Below, piece after piece: positions 1-8,239 of a stretch of DNA of 64,000 bases. Both the position numbers and the translations under genes were made by a program. Every line of letters begins with the position of its first letter. Positions within the stretch are counted from its first letter, which is position 1. Below the pieces are notes generated by a model, which was not told the origin of the DNA, searched no databases, and was given only the letters and a program-made list of their open reading frames with translations. This stretch comes from Chitinophaga pinensis. Lineage in GTDB: Bacteria; Bacteroidota; Bacteroidia; Chitinophagales; Chitinophagaceae. The stretch spans positions 98,297 through 162,296 of the forward strand of contig CAMBYG010000001.1 of assembly GCA_945872085.1 (NCBI GenBank), written 5' to 3'.

Positions 1-540
1 GATTTACATTTTCATACCAATACATCTATCGATACGCTCGACTACTCTGGCGAAAGCCTCAATCAAGGAAGTAAAGTAGTTTTTGCTGCCTATGGTCCTG
101 TTTTGCGAAGCTTGGCTACCGAAGTGCCAGAGCACGCCAATCACCTAAGAAGTTTTCATAATCCTCAAATAGCACAGCCTGGCGTTTTAGTTTTTGAAAC
201 AACTGCATTTAATAATTACGCAACTGCGCAACAAGAACTACTAGCATTGGAGCAACAAGTAGCATCGCTTGACCTTTCGCAAATAGCCATGATCGTCATT
301 GCCGATGAAAGCGCCTTTGTAACAGCCAACTTAAATAATTTTGTGTGGAGCACCTTTACCAAATGCAATCCATCGCATGATATCTATGGCATTCAATCTT
401 TCGTTAAAAATAAACATTGGGGATGTGAAGGACCATTAGTGATCGATGCACGCACTAAACCACATCATGCACCGGCATTAGAAAAAGATCCGCTTACAGA
501 ACAAAAAGTAAGTATACTTTTAAATAAGTACGGCTATTAA
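1..540 (+). CDS. UbiD-family decarboxylase, C-terminal part (5' end outside window)
   Basis: The reading frame is open from the first base, giving 179 residues of a gene that begins before the window. A TTG at 103 is internal, not the start. The C-terminal half of UbiD-type decarboxylases is recognisable: a hydrophobic strand followed by an acidic loop (IVIADES), a W-STFTKCNPSHDI segment equivalent to the usual W-x-x-x-TR-NP motif, and a GCEGPLVIDARTK block. Family members use prenylated FMN to decarboxylate aromatic acids. In Bacteroidota such proteins of about 600 residues are usually assigned to menaquinone synthesis. The flavin-binding residues lie upstream, so activity cannot be judged here. 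It ends in a shared bidirectional terminator with the convergent gene. Confidence 0.85.
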   Translation, partial: DLHFHTNTSIDTLDYSGESLNQGSKVVFAAYGPVLRSLATEVPEHANHLRSFHNPQIAQPGVLVFETTAFNNYATAQQELLALEQQVASLDLSQIAMIVIADESAFVTANLNNFVWSTFTKCNPSHDIYGIQSFVKNKHWGCEGPLVIDARTKPHHAPALEKDPLTEQKVSILLNKYGY

Positions 541-553
541 ATATAGGGCCTAT

Positions 554-587
554 AAAAAAAACGACCACCTTTTAGGTGGTCGTTTTT
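554..587. terminator. Bidirectional intrinsic terminator
   Basis: A 10-bp perfect stem (561-570 with 574-583) and a 3-base loop are flanked by an A-run before and a T-run after. It can therefore stop transcription of the UbiD-type gene on the plus strand and of the convergent T9SS cargo gene on the minus strand. Confidence 0.85.
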
Positions 588-606
588 AGTATAAAGGGTT
601 ACCGTA

Positions 607-2448
607 TTATTTTGTAACCGCTAATTTGATAGTTTTAGAACCAGCAGTGGTTTGTACTTGTACAAAGTAGCAACCAGTAGCTAAGTTAGCAACATTAATT
701 TCAAATTGGTGAGCACCAGCAGCTAAGTTACCATTGAAAACAGTAGCTACTGTTTTACCTGTCATATCGATTACAGAAACGTTAGCTTGATTAGCTTCAA
801 TTAAGTTGAAGTTAATAGTAGCTGTTTCGATAGCTGGATTAGGATATACACTGATCGCATTAATGTTATTATTTACATTCGCAACGCTAGTAGGGAATTC
901 TGTAGTGTTCGTCATAGAATAATCGGTATTCACTGGATCAAAGTTTGTCCATTTTGCCATCCAATTATCGGTAGTTGTTTGCGTACCTGCAAAAGCACCT
1001 ACATAGTTTACTTTAGTAAAGAAAGCATCTGATGCTTTTGAATTTGTAAAATCTGGAGCTACACCAGGTACATTCCAATTGATACCTAAACCAGTTGTAT
1101 CTGTACTGATTGGTTTTGTTGGATTAAACGTACGAGTTACCCCTCCAAAAGTTGCTTGCGCATAGCAAATAGGCGACTGTGAAGTTGGAACTGGATTTGG
1201 ATTTACTAAATTAAATGGAGATTGTAATTTTACACCTGTTTGTGCCGTAGGATAAACTTTATTTTTATTAGCACTTGAAGCTAACCAAGTTTTAGGACCT
1301 ACTAAACCAGAAGTAGACCAAGGTGCTACCGTTGTATCTCCCCAAGTAGTAGTTGGTGTTAAGTTACGCGCACCATCTCTAACATAAAATACATCGCTAG
1401 CGTTTTGATTACCTGCTAAAATATTATTTTTAAACTGTGCTTGATTAGATGTGAAATTATTAATAGTTGATCCATAAGAAGAAGAAGACTCGTCTAATAA
1501 TAAACCTACTGGCCATCCGATAATTACACTATTTAAAATGCTCTGAGCAGAACCACGACGGGTGTGAACACCTGAAGTATATTGAGGATCAAATGCTGTA
1601 GAGGTAGGGCTTACTAATGGACCTACAACAGTAGTATTTGAAAATATAGCTTTGGTAGCCAAAGTATCTGTAAGCAAACCAGAATTAGTACCAGAAAGGT
1701 AACTGTCATTTTCAAATGCTTTTGAACCTGATTGGTCAGCTGCATAAGGATCTCTTAAACCAAAAACGAATTGATTTTTACCAGAATATCCACAGTCTGT
1801 ATCAAAATCATCGTCCCAACCACGATAAGCAACTAAATATTTTGAGTTTACATTACCGCCAAACCACTCATAAGAATCGTCGCCGCAATAAGATACTTGA
1901 ATATGGTCGATAGTAGTACCAGCACCAACGCCGCATAAACTTAAACCATTCACCTCATTACCTGGAGAAAACGCTACACCTGGAAACTCGATACGTACAT
2001 ATTGTAAAGTACCGCTATTATCCGCAGCATCTGTACCGCCGTAGAAAGAACGTAAACCACCTTCTACTTGCGCTTGACCAGCTGTCCAATTGGTAGGCGC
2101 TTTACCGCAAAGCACAATACCACCCCAGTCGCCATATGAACGAGCACCTGCAGGTTGGTTAGATGTAAATACGATAGGTGCAGTAGCTGTACCTTTTGCA
2201 ATAATTTTTGCACCTCTTTCGATTACTAAAGTTCCTTTCGTGTTTTTATCACCTTTGATGATAACACCACTATCAATAGTTAATGTTGCACCAGAGGTTA
2301 CATACACAAAACCTTTTAATAAATATTGTTTGTTGTTGGTCCAAGTAGTATTAGTTGAAATACTGTCTTGTACGGTTTGCACGGTTACTTGCGCTTGTGC
2401 CGAGTAAATGCCGCATACTGATAATGCGAGGAGTAATAATTTTTTCAT
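607..2448 (-). CDS. Secreted protein with T9SS type A C-terminal sorting domain
   Basis: This is a 613-residue exported protein. The N-terminus MKKLLLLALSVCG...AQAQ is a Sec signal peptide with cleavage expected after residue 19. The central part, rich in G, N, T and D with repeated short strands (for example GATLTIDSGVIIKGD and GDWGGIVLCG), looks like a right-handed beta-helix or other all-beta adhesin-like fold. The last roughly 85 residues are a T9SS type A signal: VYPNPA motif, VIDMTGK, then GCYFVQVQT and a basic end. It should be exported by the SprA-dependent T9SS, and sprA lies at 45424-52944. It sits 66 bp downstream of a TonB receptor on the same strand. A cargo/receptor pair for uptake of an unidentified nutrient is an inference; the substrate is unknown. 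Confidence 0.8.
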   Translation of the reverse strand: MKKLLLLALSVCGIYSAQAQVTVQTVQDSISTNTTWTNNKQYLLKGFVYVTSGATLTIDSGVIIKGDKNTKGTLVIERGAKIIAKGTATAPIVFTSNQPAGARSYGDWGGIVLCGKAPTNWTAGQAQVEGGLRSFYGGTDAADNSGTLQYVRIEFPGVAFSPGNEVNGLSLCGVGAGTTIDHIQVSYCGDDSYEWFGGNVNSKYLVAYRGWDDDFDTDCGYSGKNQFVFGLRDPYAADQSGSKAFENDSYLSGTNSGLLTDTLATKAIFSNTTVVGPLVSPTSTAFDPQYTSGVHTRRGSAQSILNSVIIGWPVGLLLDESSSSYGSTINNFTSNQAQFKNNILAGNQNASDVFYVRDGARNLTPTTTWGDTTVAPWSTSGLVGPKTWLASSANKNKVYPTAQTGVKLQSPFNLVNPNPVPTSQSPICYAQATFGGVTRTFNPTKPISTDTTGLGINWNVPGVAPDFTNSKASDAFFTKVNYVGAFAGTQTTTDNWMAKWTNFDPVNTDYSMTNTTEFPTSVANVNNNINAISVYPNPAIETATINFNLIEANQANVSVIDMTGKTVATVFNGNLAAGAHQFEINVANLATGCYFVQVQTTAGSKTIKLAVTK

Positions 2449-2514
2449 AGGTTGTTTTTAAATTTGATGTAAAAGTAAGTTCGCAGTGTTACTTAAATAT
2501 TATGCCTATATTAT

Positions 2515-5331
2515 CTAAATCTTAACTTTCAAACCTAAACTGATATAAGAACCCGGCTTGTATTCTCGAACTAATTTATCGATACCGTTATTTTTATATT
2601 CAAATTTGTTATTAAAGTCGGTATCATAAACTGAACGCATCGTAGCATTCAATAAATTCTGCACGCCAAAGCTGAGGATATAACGTTTCTTAAACGTCTT
2701 ATCGATAGAGAAATCTAAGGAATGGAAAGGCATTTCTATCATGCTCGCTGTTCTATCTAAACCAATTAAAGAAATACGCGGACCCGCCACATTATATAAC
2801 AATGAACTTCTTATTACTTTTTCTTCGTTGGTATAATATAAGCCCGTATTGAAGGTGTATGGCGATTGGCCTTGTAAACGCGTAGTATAATTTGGCGTAA
2901 TACCCATAAAGCTTAAGGTATTACCAAAATTCAACTCACTTTTAATAAAAGAAGCATTGGCAATAAATGATAATTTATCCCACCAAGAAGTAGCAACTAA
3001 TTTATTTAATACATCTAAATTTTTACGGATGTCAATTTCAATACCATACGCTTTAGCCGATTGCGCATTGGTAAAGGTATATGCCAAATCAGCGGCATTC
3101 GAAATCATTACATTCTGAATAGGATCTTGGAACGATTTATAAAAAGCACCTACTTGCACCATTTCAGTTGCGCTTGGATACCACTCATAACGCACATCTA
3201 CATTTTGAATTTGCGCAATTTTTAAAACTTGTCCGTTCGGACCCCCAATAGGATTGCCATACAAAGAACCATAGGTGCCTGCTCTATTATCTAAATCATA
3301 AAAGAAAATAGGCGCCCACTCTCTAAACTCTGGTCTATTCAAGGTTTTGCCATATGCTAAACGAACTAATTGTTTGTCCGTAAAATTATACGATGCATTT
3401 ACAGAAGGCAAAATAAAATTGGAAATAATACTTGGACTGATTTTATTAAAGTTAACGCTTGCCTTTAAAGATTGATCTGCTTGTTCATTTCGAATACCAG
3501 CTACAATTTTCAACTTTGGATTTACCTGTACCGTTGCATTAAAGTAGCTCGCAACTAATTTATTGGTTGCATCGTATGTATCATAATCATGTGTTTTTTC
3601 ATTCAATATAAAGCTAGTGCTTTCGCCTACATTATTTAAATTGAAAATATCATTAATGCCTAATTTTTGTAATTGTACCGATTGTGCACCAGGCTTGATG
3701 GTATAAGCAAAAGAACGAAGATTATAGTGTCTGTCTTTAAATTCAATGTAGTTACCTAAAGCTAATTCAATTGCCATTTTCTTAACCACAAACTTTTGAG
3801 CAAACTGATGCGAGAAGCTATAGGTTTTTTCTTTTAACTCAGAAAAAATTCTTCCTCCATTTCTAGACTCATCACCATCGGTAGAAATAGCCGTTGCCAA
3901 TGGTGCAGTTTGACTCATAGCACGATACGTAATACGCATTAAGTCAGGCATGTTTCTATACATATCCGCATAACCCAACGACCAATTGTATTTGGTATTA
4001 CCATCTTTTGTAGCATGGGTTCCGCCCAATTCACTCATGTAATTACGAATGCTCTCGTAACCCATATTATAAACCAATTCTCTACTAAACGAATCTTGAG
4101 GCATGAAATTATTTTTTCTCACATTTACTGATGCTCTACCCGATTGCGATAATAAGTTTTTAAATTCTATTCTTGAATTTCTAAAGGAAACACCCGTATT
4201 CCACATCACATTTACAGCATTACGCGTATTGCTTACTTGGTCTTTATAACTAAAATTATAATTCAAGGAATCGAAATCCTGACGCAAGATGGCATAATTC
4301 GTTCCTGTTTTTGAATAAGAAACACTACCAATAGTACCCAATTTCATTTTCTTCCTTTTCCAAACACGCGCAACAGAAAAATTGATGCGTTGGTCTAAAC
4401 CTAAATTAGCTTGGTGCAATAACCAATTATTATTAAAGCGTTTGGTAGCGGCTAAGGCATTGCTGCTCGATTTATCTAAAAACGCTGGCGTACCTGCTGG
4501 CATGGCGCGTTGACCATTATCATAACCTAAGAAATCGGTGCTGGAGCGCTCGTTGTAATTAATGGTTGTGCCCGTAGAATTTTGACGGTAAGAAGATTGC
4601 ACACCAAAACTCATGCCATTCTTTTCTGGAATAGAAGAAGTATATACTTTTACCATACCACCCGCAAAGTCACCCGGTAAATCTGCTGAAGGTGTTTTGA
4701 AAACCAACAAACGATCTATCGCACCACTCGGAATTACATCAAATGAAAATGCTTTTTTATCAATCTCACTACTAGGCGCTGCCGCATCGTTTAACCAAGT
4801 GGTATTATAACGATCCATCAATCCACGCACCATAATAAATTTATCGTCTTGCACGGTTACACCTGGAATACGCTTCACTACATCTGCCGCATTTCTATCC
4901 ATCGACTTGGAAATCTGCGCTGCACCTACTGCACTCACCGTTACACTGTTCTTTTTCACTTCACTAATGACCGCCATTTCGGTATGGGTAATTTTGCTCG
5001 ATTTTAATGTTACGCCCTTCAATTCATTGCCTTCGCCTACTAGTTTCACTAATACCGAAGCGGTATTATCACTTACGTTTACATTTATCGTTTGCGCTTT
5101 GTAAGAAATATAACGTACCGTCAATTTATACGCCCCATTCGGAATATCTTTAAATTCAAATACGCCATTAGCATCGGTAACGGTGGTTTTGTTTTGTTTT
5201 TCTAGAATAACAATAACGCCTGTTAAATTAGAGGCATCTTTTGCATCAATAACGGTTCCTTTTATCGTGCCTGCAAACGAAGCGACTACTAAACCTAAAT
5301 AGAAAATAACTAATAAAATAAATGATCTCAT
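2515..5331 (-). CDS. TonB-dependent receptor with carboxypeptidase-regulatory-like N-terminal domain
   Basis: This outer-membrane active transporter has about 938 residues from the chosen start. An upstream in-frame ATG at 5439 was rejected because it would overlap the preceding gene, place 36 non-signal residues before a clear signal peptide (MRSFILLVIFYLGLVV) and run through a TAnnTTTG promoter box. The order is: signal peptide; a CarboxypepD_reg beta-sandwich (GTIKGTVIDA to about residue 100); a plug domain with RIPGVTV and FIMVRG; a long beta-barrel. The plug carries a PSADLPGDFAGG segment typical of one Bacteroidota subfamily often found beside a secreted beta-rich partner, as here. No anti-sigma or SusD gene is adjacent. 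The ligand is unknown; closeness to ppk-ppx makes a phosphate link conceivable but unproven. Confidence 0.85.
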   Translation of the reverse strand: MRSFILLVIFYLGLVVASFAGTIKGTVIDAKDASNLTGVIVILEKQNKTTVTDANGVFEFKDIPNGAYKLTVRYISYKAQTINVNVSDNTASVLVKLVGEGNELKGVTLKSSKITHTEMAVISEVKKNSVTVSAVGAAQISKSMDRNAADVVKRIPGVTVQDDKFIMVRGLMDRYNTTWLNDAAAPSSEIDKKAFSFDVIPSGAIDRLLVFKTPSADLPGDFAGGMVKVYTSSIPEKNGMSFGVQSSYRQNSTGTTINYNERSSTDFLGYDNGQRAMPAGTPAFLDKSSSNALAATKRFNNNWLLHQANLGLDQRINFSVARVWKRKKMKLGTIGSVSYSKTGTNYAILRQDFDSLNYNFSYKDQVSNTRNAVNVMWNTGVSFRNSRIEFKNLLSQSGRASVNVRKNNFMPQDSFSRELVYNMGYESIRNYMSELGGTHATKDGNTKYNWSLGYADMYRNMPDLMRITYRAMSQTAPLATAISTDGDESRNGGRIFSELKEKTYSFSHQFAQKFVVKKMAIELALGNYIEFKDRHYNLRSFAYTIKPGAQSVQLQKLGINDIFNLNNVGESTSFILNEKTHDYDTYDATNKLVASYFNATVQVNPKLKIVAGIRNEQADQSLKASVNFNKISPSIISNFILPSVNASYNFTDKQLVRLAYGKTLNRPEFREWAPIFFYDLDNRAGTYGSLYGNPIGGPNGQVLKIAQIQNVDVRYEWYPSATEMVQVGAFYKSFQDPIQNVMISNAADLAYTFTNAQSAKAYGIEIDIRKNLDVLNKLVATSWWDKLSFIANASFIKSELNFGNTLSFMGITPNYTTRLQGQSPYTFNTGLYYTNEEKVIRSSLLYNVAGPRISLIGLDRTASMIEMPFHSLDFSIDKTFKKRYILSFGVQNLLNATMRSVYDTDFNNKFEYKNNGIDKLVREYKPGSYISLGLKVKI

Positions 5332-5348
5332 TGCTTTGTTTTTGAGCG

Positions 5349-5356
5349 CAAAATTA
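5349..5356 (-). promoter_or_regulatory. -7 box (TAATTTTG) of the TonB receptor gene
   Basis: Read on the minus strand this matches the Bacteroidota -7 consensus TAnnTTTG, about 17 bases before the ATG at 5331. No TTTG -33 box stands at the usual distance. It supports both an independent promoter and the shorter start of the receptor gene. Confidence 0.45.
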
Positions 5357-5422
5357 CATTGCTTCTGCTCCTTAGCGGGAGCTGGCTGGTTACCAAATTG
5401 TTTCCGGTATATTAAGTAATTG

Positions 5423-6439
5423 TTAAGCATGTATCGCAAAAGGCTCTAAATAGTGAAATTTATGGTTGGCTATTAGAAGTTCTATGATTTCATAGGTTTG
5501 ATCGGGGTAGTCTACAACAATAGATTGACTGGCTTTTAACCATTCGGCAATAGCGGGTGCCGCAGTATAAACATCCATCCAAACGGGCACGCCCATTTGG
5601 GCCAATGCCGCCGCATTACAATATTGCTCGTACTGCTTTTTCATAGGCACTACCGCCAATTTTTTTTGCAAATACAAAGCCTCGGCCGGGGTTTCAAAGC
5701 CTGCACCGCATAATACGCCCGCTGCTGCAGCCATACTCAGCAAAAAAGCATCATCGGATACCGGATAAATAGTCACATTATTAAAATAATTGGTGCCTTT
5801 GGCATCTTTTGAAAAGATATGCCATTGCACTTCTTTAAATTGTGCTAAAAAGCTAGCTAAGCGGTCTTGTTGGTAGGCCGGCAAATAAACGGTATAGTGC
5901 CCTGCATTTACCGATTGCAAATTCCTAACCTTGGGCCTAATGATGGGGGTAAATAACAACGGATCATAACGCTGAAAATGAAAACCAAAAGCAAAGGTAG
6001 TGGGTGCATAATTTTTTAATATCCACGCACTCAGTCCATGCATAGCTCCGGGTTTCGGACTCGAAGGATGCGCCACTGCCGCTTGATGACTCAAACCATA
6101 GCACGTTTTATTTCTTAGTTTACAAGCCCAAGCTACCACGGGCTCAAAATCATTGATGATGATATCATATTCCTGCACGGGCAAGGTATATACCTGCCTA
6201 AAAAACTGCCACCAATCAAAATGAAAAAAACTGCGCACTAGATCTATGCCGCCTTTTTTGCCTATGATAAAACTCAAACCTTTCAATTGGTATTTTACAG
6301 GAAACGCTTTGGGTACACTCGATTGTGTACCACTCACCAATACATCCACTTCGCCATATTTTTGTAAGATGGGGTAAATCGCTTGCGCTCTACTAATGTG
6401 GCCATTCCCCGTTGCCTGAATTGCCAATAAGATTTTCAT
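5423..6439 (-). CDS. Glycosyltransferase of the Glyco_trans_1_3 / GT28-like group
   Basis: This 338-residue cytoplasmic GT-B-type protein begins MKILLAIQATGNGHISRAQAI, the glycine-histidine N-terminal loop seen in UDP-sugar transferases such as MurG/GT28 relatives. The C-terminal half has CGAGFETPAEAL, the acceptor/donor-site glycine-rich turn of that fold. It starts 10 bp after the LpxH-like phosphoesterase and is surely co-transcribed with it. Pairing with a UDP-sugar-lipid type phosphoesterase suggests work on an envelope glycolipid, but acceptor and sugar cannot be read from sequence. Its stop lies 91 bp before the TonB receptor start. Confidence 0.7.
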   Translation of the reverse strand: MKILLAIQATGNGHISRAQAIYPILQKYGEVDVLVSGTQSSVPKAFPVKYQLKGLSFIIGKKGGIDLVRSFFHFDWWQFFRQVYTLPVQEYDIIINDFEPVVAWACKLRNKTCYGLSHQAAVAHPSSPKPGAMHGLSAWILKNYAPTTFAFGFHFQRYDPLLFTPIIRPKVRNLQSVNAGHYTVYLPAYQQDRLASFLAQFKEVQWHIFSKDAKGTNYFNNVTIYPVSDDAFLLSMAAAAGVLCGAGFETPAEALYLQKKLAVVPMKKQYEQYCNAAALAQMGVPVWMDVYTAAPAIAEWLKASQSIVVDYPDQTYEIIELLIANHKFHYLEPFAIHA

Positions 6440-6449
6440 GTGCTGCTAT

Positions 6450-7280
6450 TTAATGCTGATTAATGAATAAACTAAACAACTCTGGGATATCCATCGTTTT
6501 GGATGTCGTTGTGCTTAAATCAACGGTTTTGGCAAGCGGATCTTGCTCGTAGAAATATAATTTCCATTGCTCATCCTGATATTCAAGGGCACTTAAATTC
6601 TCTATCCAATCGCCCGAGTTTAAATAACGCACTACACCATGCGGCGTAACAATAATTTTATTTTCTGGCTGATGGATATGCCCACAAATGGCATAGTCAT
6701 AATGATGCTCGGCCGCAATACTGCATACCGTATCTTCAAATTTATTAATGAAGGCAACCGCTTTCTTCACACTATTTTTTATGGTTTTGGATATAGAAAT
6801 GCGCTCTCTACCCATTTTTTGTAGCCCATTATTCACCGTTCTGTTGAGCAGTATTAGTGCATCATAACCAATAGCACCAAGCTTTGCCAACCATTTACTG
6901 TTTTGCATCACCACATCAAATACATCGCCATGAAAAACCCAGACTTGCTTATTGTTTAATTTTAAGGATAATTTATTTTTAATTTTTAACGCACCCAATT
7001 CGGTATCTGCAAACTTGCGCAAATACTCATCATGATTACCAGTTATATAGTACACCGGTATTTGCTCGGTAGCCCAAGCTATAAACTGAAGCAATACTGC
7101 AGTATGCAAAGGAGGCCAATAGCGTTTTTTAAATTGCCAGATATCTATGATATCGCCATTTAAAATCACCATCTTAGGCTGAATGGTTTTGAGATATTGT
7201 AAAAGTTCTTGAGCATGGCAGCCTGTGGTACCCAAGTGGATATCCGAAAGTACCAATACTTCAACTTCTCTTTTTGTCAT
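6450..7280 (-). CDS. Calcineurin-like metallophosphoesterase, LpxH-like
   Basis: This 276-residue two-metal phosphoesterase has all metal motifs in order: SDIHLG (about residues 12-17), NGDIID, GNHDE, FHGD and GHIHQP. The spacing and the central helical insertion resemble UDP-2,3-diacylglucosamine diphosphatase (LpxH) of lipid A synthesis, and such Bacteroidota proteins are usually annotated that way. The exact substrate is not proven. lpxB, another lipid A gene, lies far away at 30059-31165. It is the first gene of a two-gene unit with the following glycosyltransferase. Confidence 0.72.
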   Translation of the reverse strand: MTKREVEVLVLSDIHLGTTGCHAQELLQYLKTIQPKMVILNGDIIDIWQFKKRYWPPLHTAVLLQFIAWATEQIPVYYITGNHDEYLRKFADTELGALKIKNKLSLKLNNKQVWVFHGDVFDVVMQNSKWLAKLGAIGYDALILLNRTVNNGLQKMGRERISISKTIKNSVKKAVAFINKFEDTVCSIAAEHHYDYAICGHIHQPENKIIVTPHGVVRYLNSGDWIENLSALEYQDEQWKLYFYEQDPLAKTVDLSTTTSKTMDIPELFSLFINQH

Positions 7281-7357
7281 CGTTCAGAATTTGACTCCGA
7301 CAAAATAAAACTTCTAGTATGTACAAATTATTAAGCAGGCATTAAGCTTATGTAAAC

Positions 7358-8239
7358 TTATAGTGCTTCTTGATAGTAAATAGAGCGCACAATGCCATCG
7401 GCCAAGCCAATTTTGGGCACATAAATTTCTTTACTATGGGTATGTTGCATAATCTTTAAAAAGATCGATAAGGCCGGCACCATAACATCGGCACGGTCTT
7501 CGCGCAAATCATAATGATGCATGCGCTCTGCTATACTCATCGCGCTTAAGCTGTTGTAATAATTGCTTAGCACATCGATACTTAGTGGCTTGCCTTCTTT
7601 TTGTTTGGATAGGGAAAAAAGCTTATTGATATTGCCCCCACTACCTACCAATTGCAGCTGTGCATTTTTCTTACTAATTGCTTTTAAGAAACTGGCCATT
7701 GCTTGCCAATGGGCTTTCTCAACTTGATTTTGCAATAAGCGAATGGTGCCAATATTAAAGGATTCTTTTTTTACTAATTGATTATCTTGAAATAAAGACA
7801 ATTCGGTACTACCCCCGCCTACATCGATATACAATAAGGTTTTTTTGGCATTGTTTTGCTCTCCCAAATGAGCATTATAAATAATGGTCGCTTCTTCTTG
7901 TCCAGAAATAATATCGATATCGATATCGGTTGTTGCTTTAATCGATTTTATTAATGCCTTTCCATTTTTTGCATCCCGCATAGCAGAGGTTGCACATGCG
8001 CGATATACGTCTACTTTATAAACATTCATGAGCATCTTAAATGCCTGCATAGAATCGGCCAATTGCACTTGCTTCTTTTTGCTGATCTTCCCTTTTTCAA
8101 ATACATCAAAACCTAGCCGCAGCGGTATGCGCAGAAATAATAATTTAGTAAAATCTACTTCCTTGTCTTTGTAAGGATGGGCTTCGGATATCAATAAACG
8201 AATGGCATTAGAACCAATATCTATAGCGGCTATTTTCAA
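7358..8239 (-). CDS. ppx: Exopolyphosphatase, Ppx/GppA family (short form)
   Basis: This 293-residue protein of the actin-like ATPase fold releases phosphate from the end of polyphosphate chains or acts on pppGpp. Both phosphate-binding loops are present: AIDIGSNAIRLLI at the N-terminus and YIDVGGGSTELSLF near residue 140. It lacks the C-terminal HD-like domain of the roughly 500-residue E. coli enzyme, as is common for the short Ppx type. The start is a TTG that overlaps the ppk stop in TTGA, so the two are translationally coupled. No nearby ATG would keep the first phosphate loop. Confidence 0.88.
   Translation of the reverse strand: MKIAAIDIGSNAIRLLISEAHPYKDKEVDFTKLLFLRIPLRLGFDVFEKGKISKKKQVQLADSMQAFKMLMNVYKVDVYRACATSAMRDAKNGKALIKSIKATTDIDIDIISGQEEATIIYNAHLGEQNNAKKTLLYIDVGGGSTELSLFQDNQLVKKESFNIGTIRLLQNQVEKAHWQAMASFLKAISKKNAQLQLVGSGGNINKLFSLSKQKEGKPLSIDVLSNYYNSLSAMSIAERMHHYDLREDRADVMVPALSIFLKIMQHTHSKEIYVPKIGLADGIVRSIYYQEAL

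Noticed and set aside
5332-5439. Longer N-terminus for the TonB receptor
   Set aside because: It would overlap the preceding glycosyltransferase gene, put 36 residues before the signal peptide, and include the promoter box at 5349-5356.
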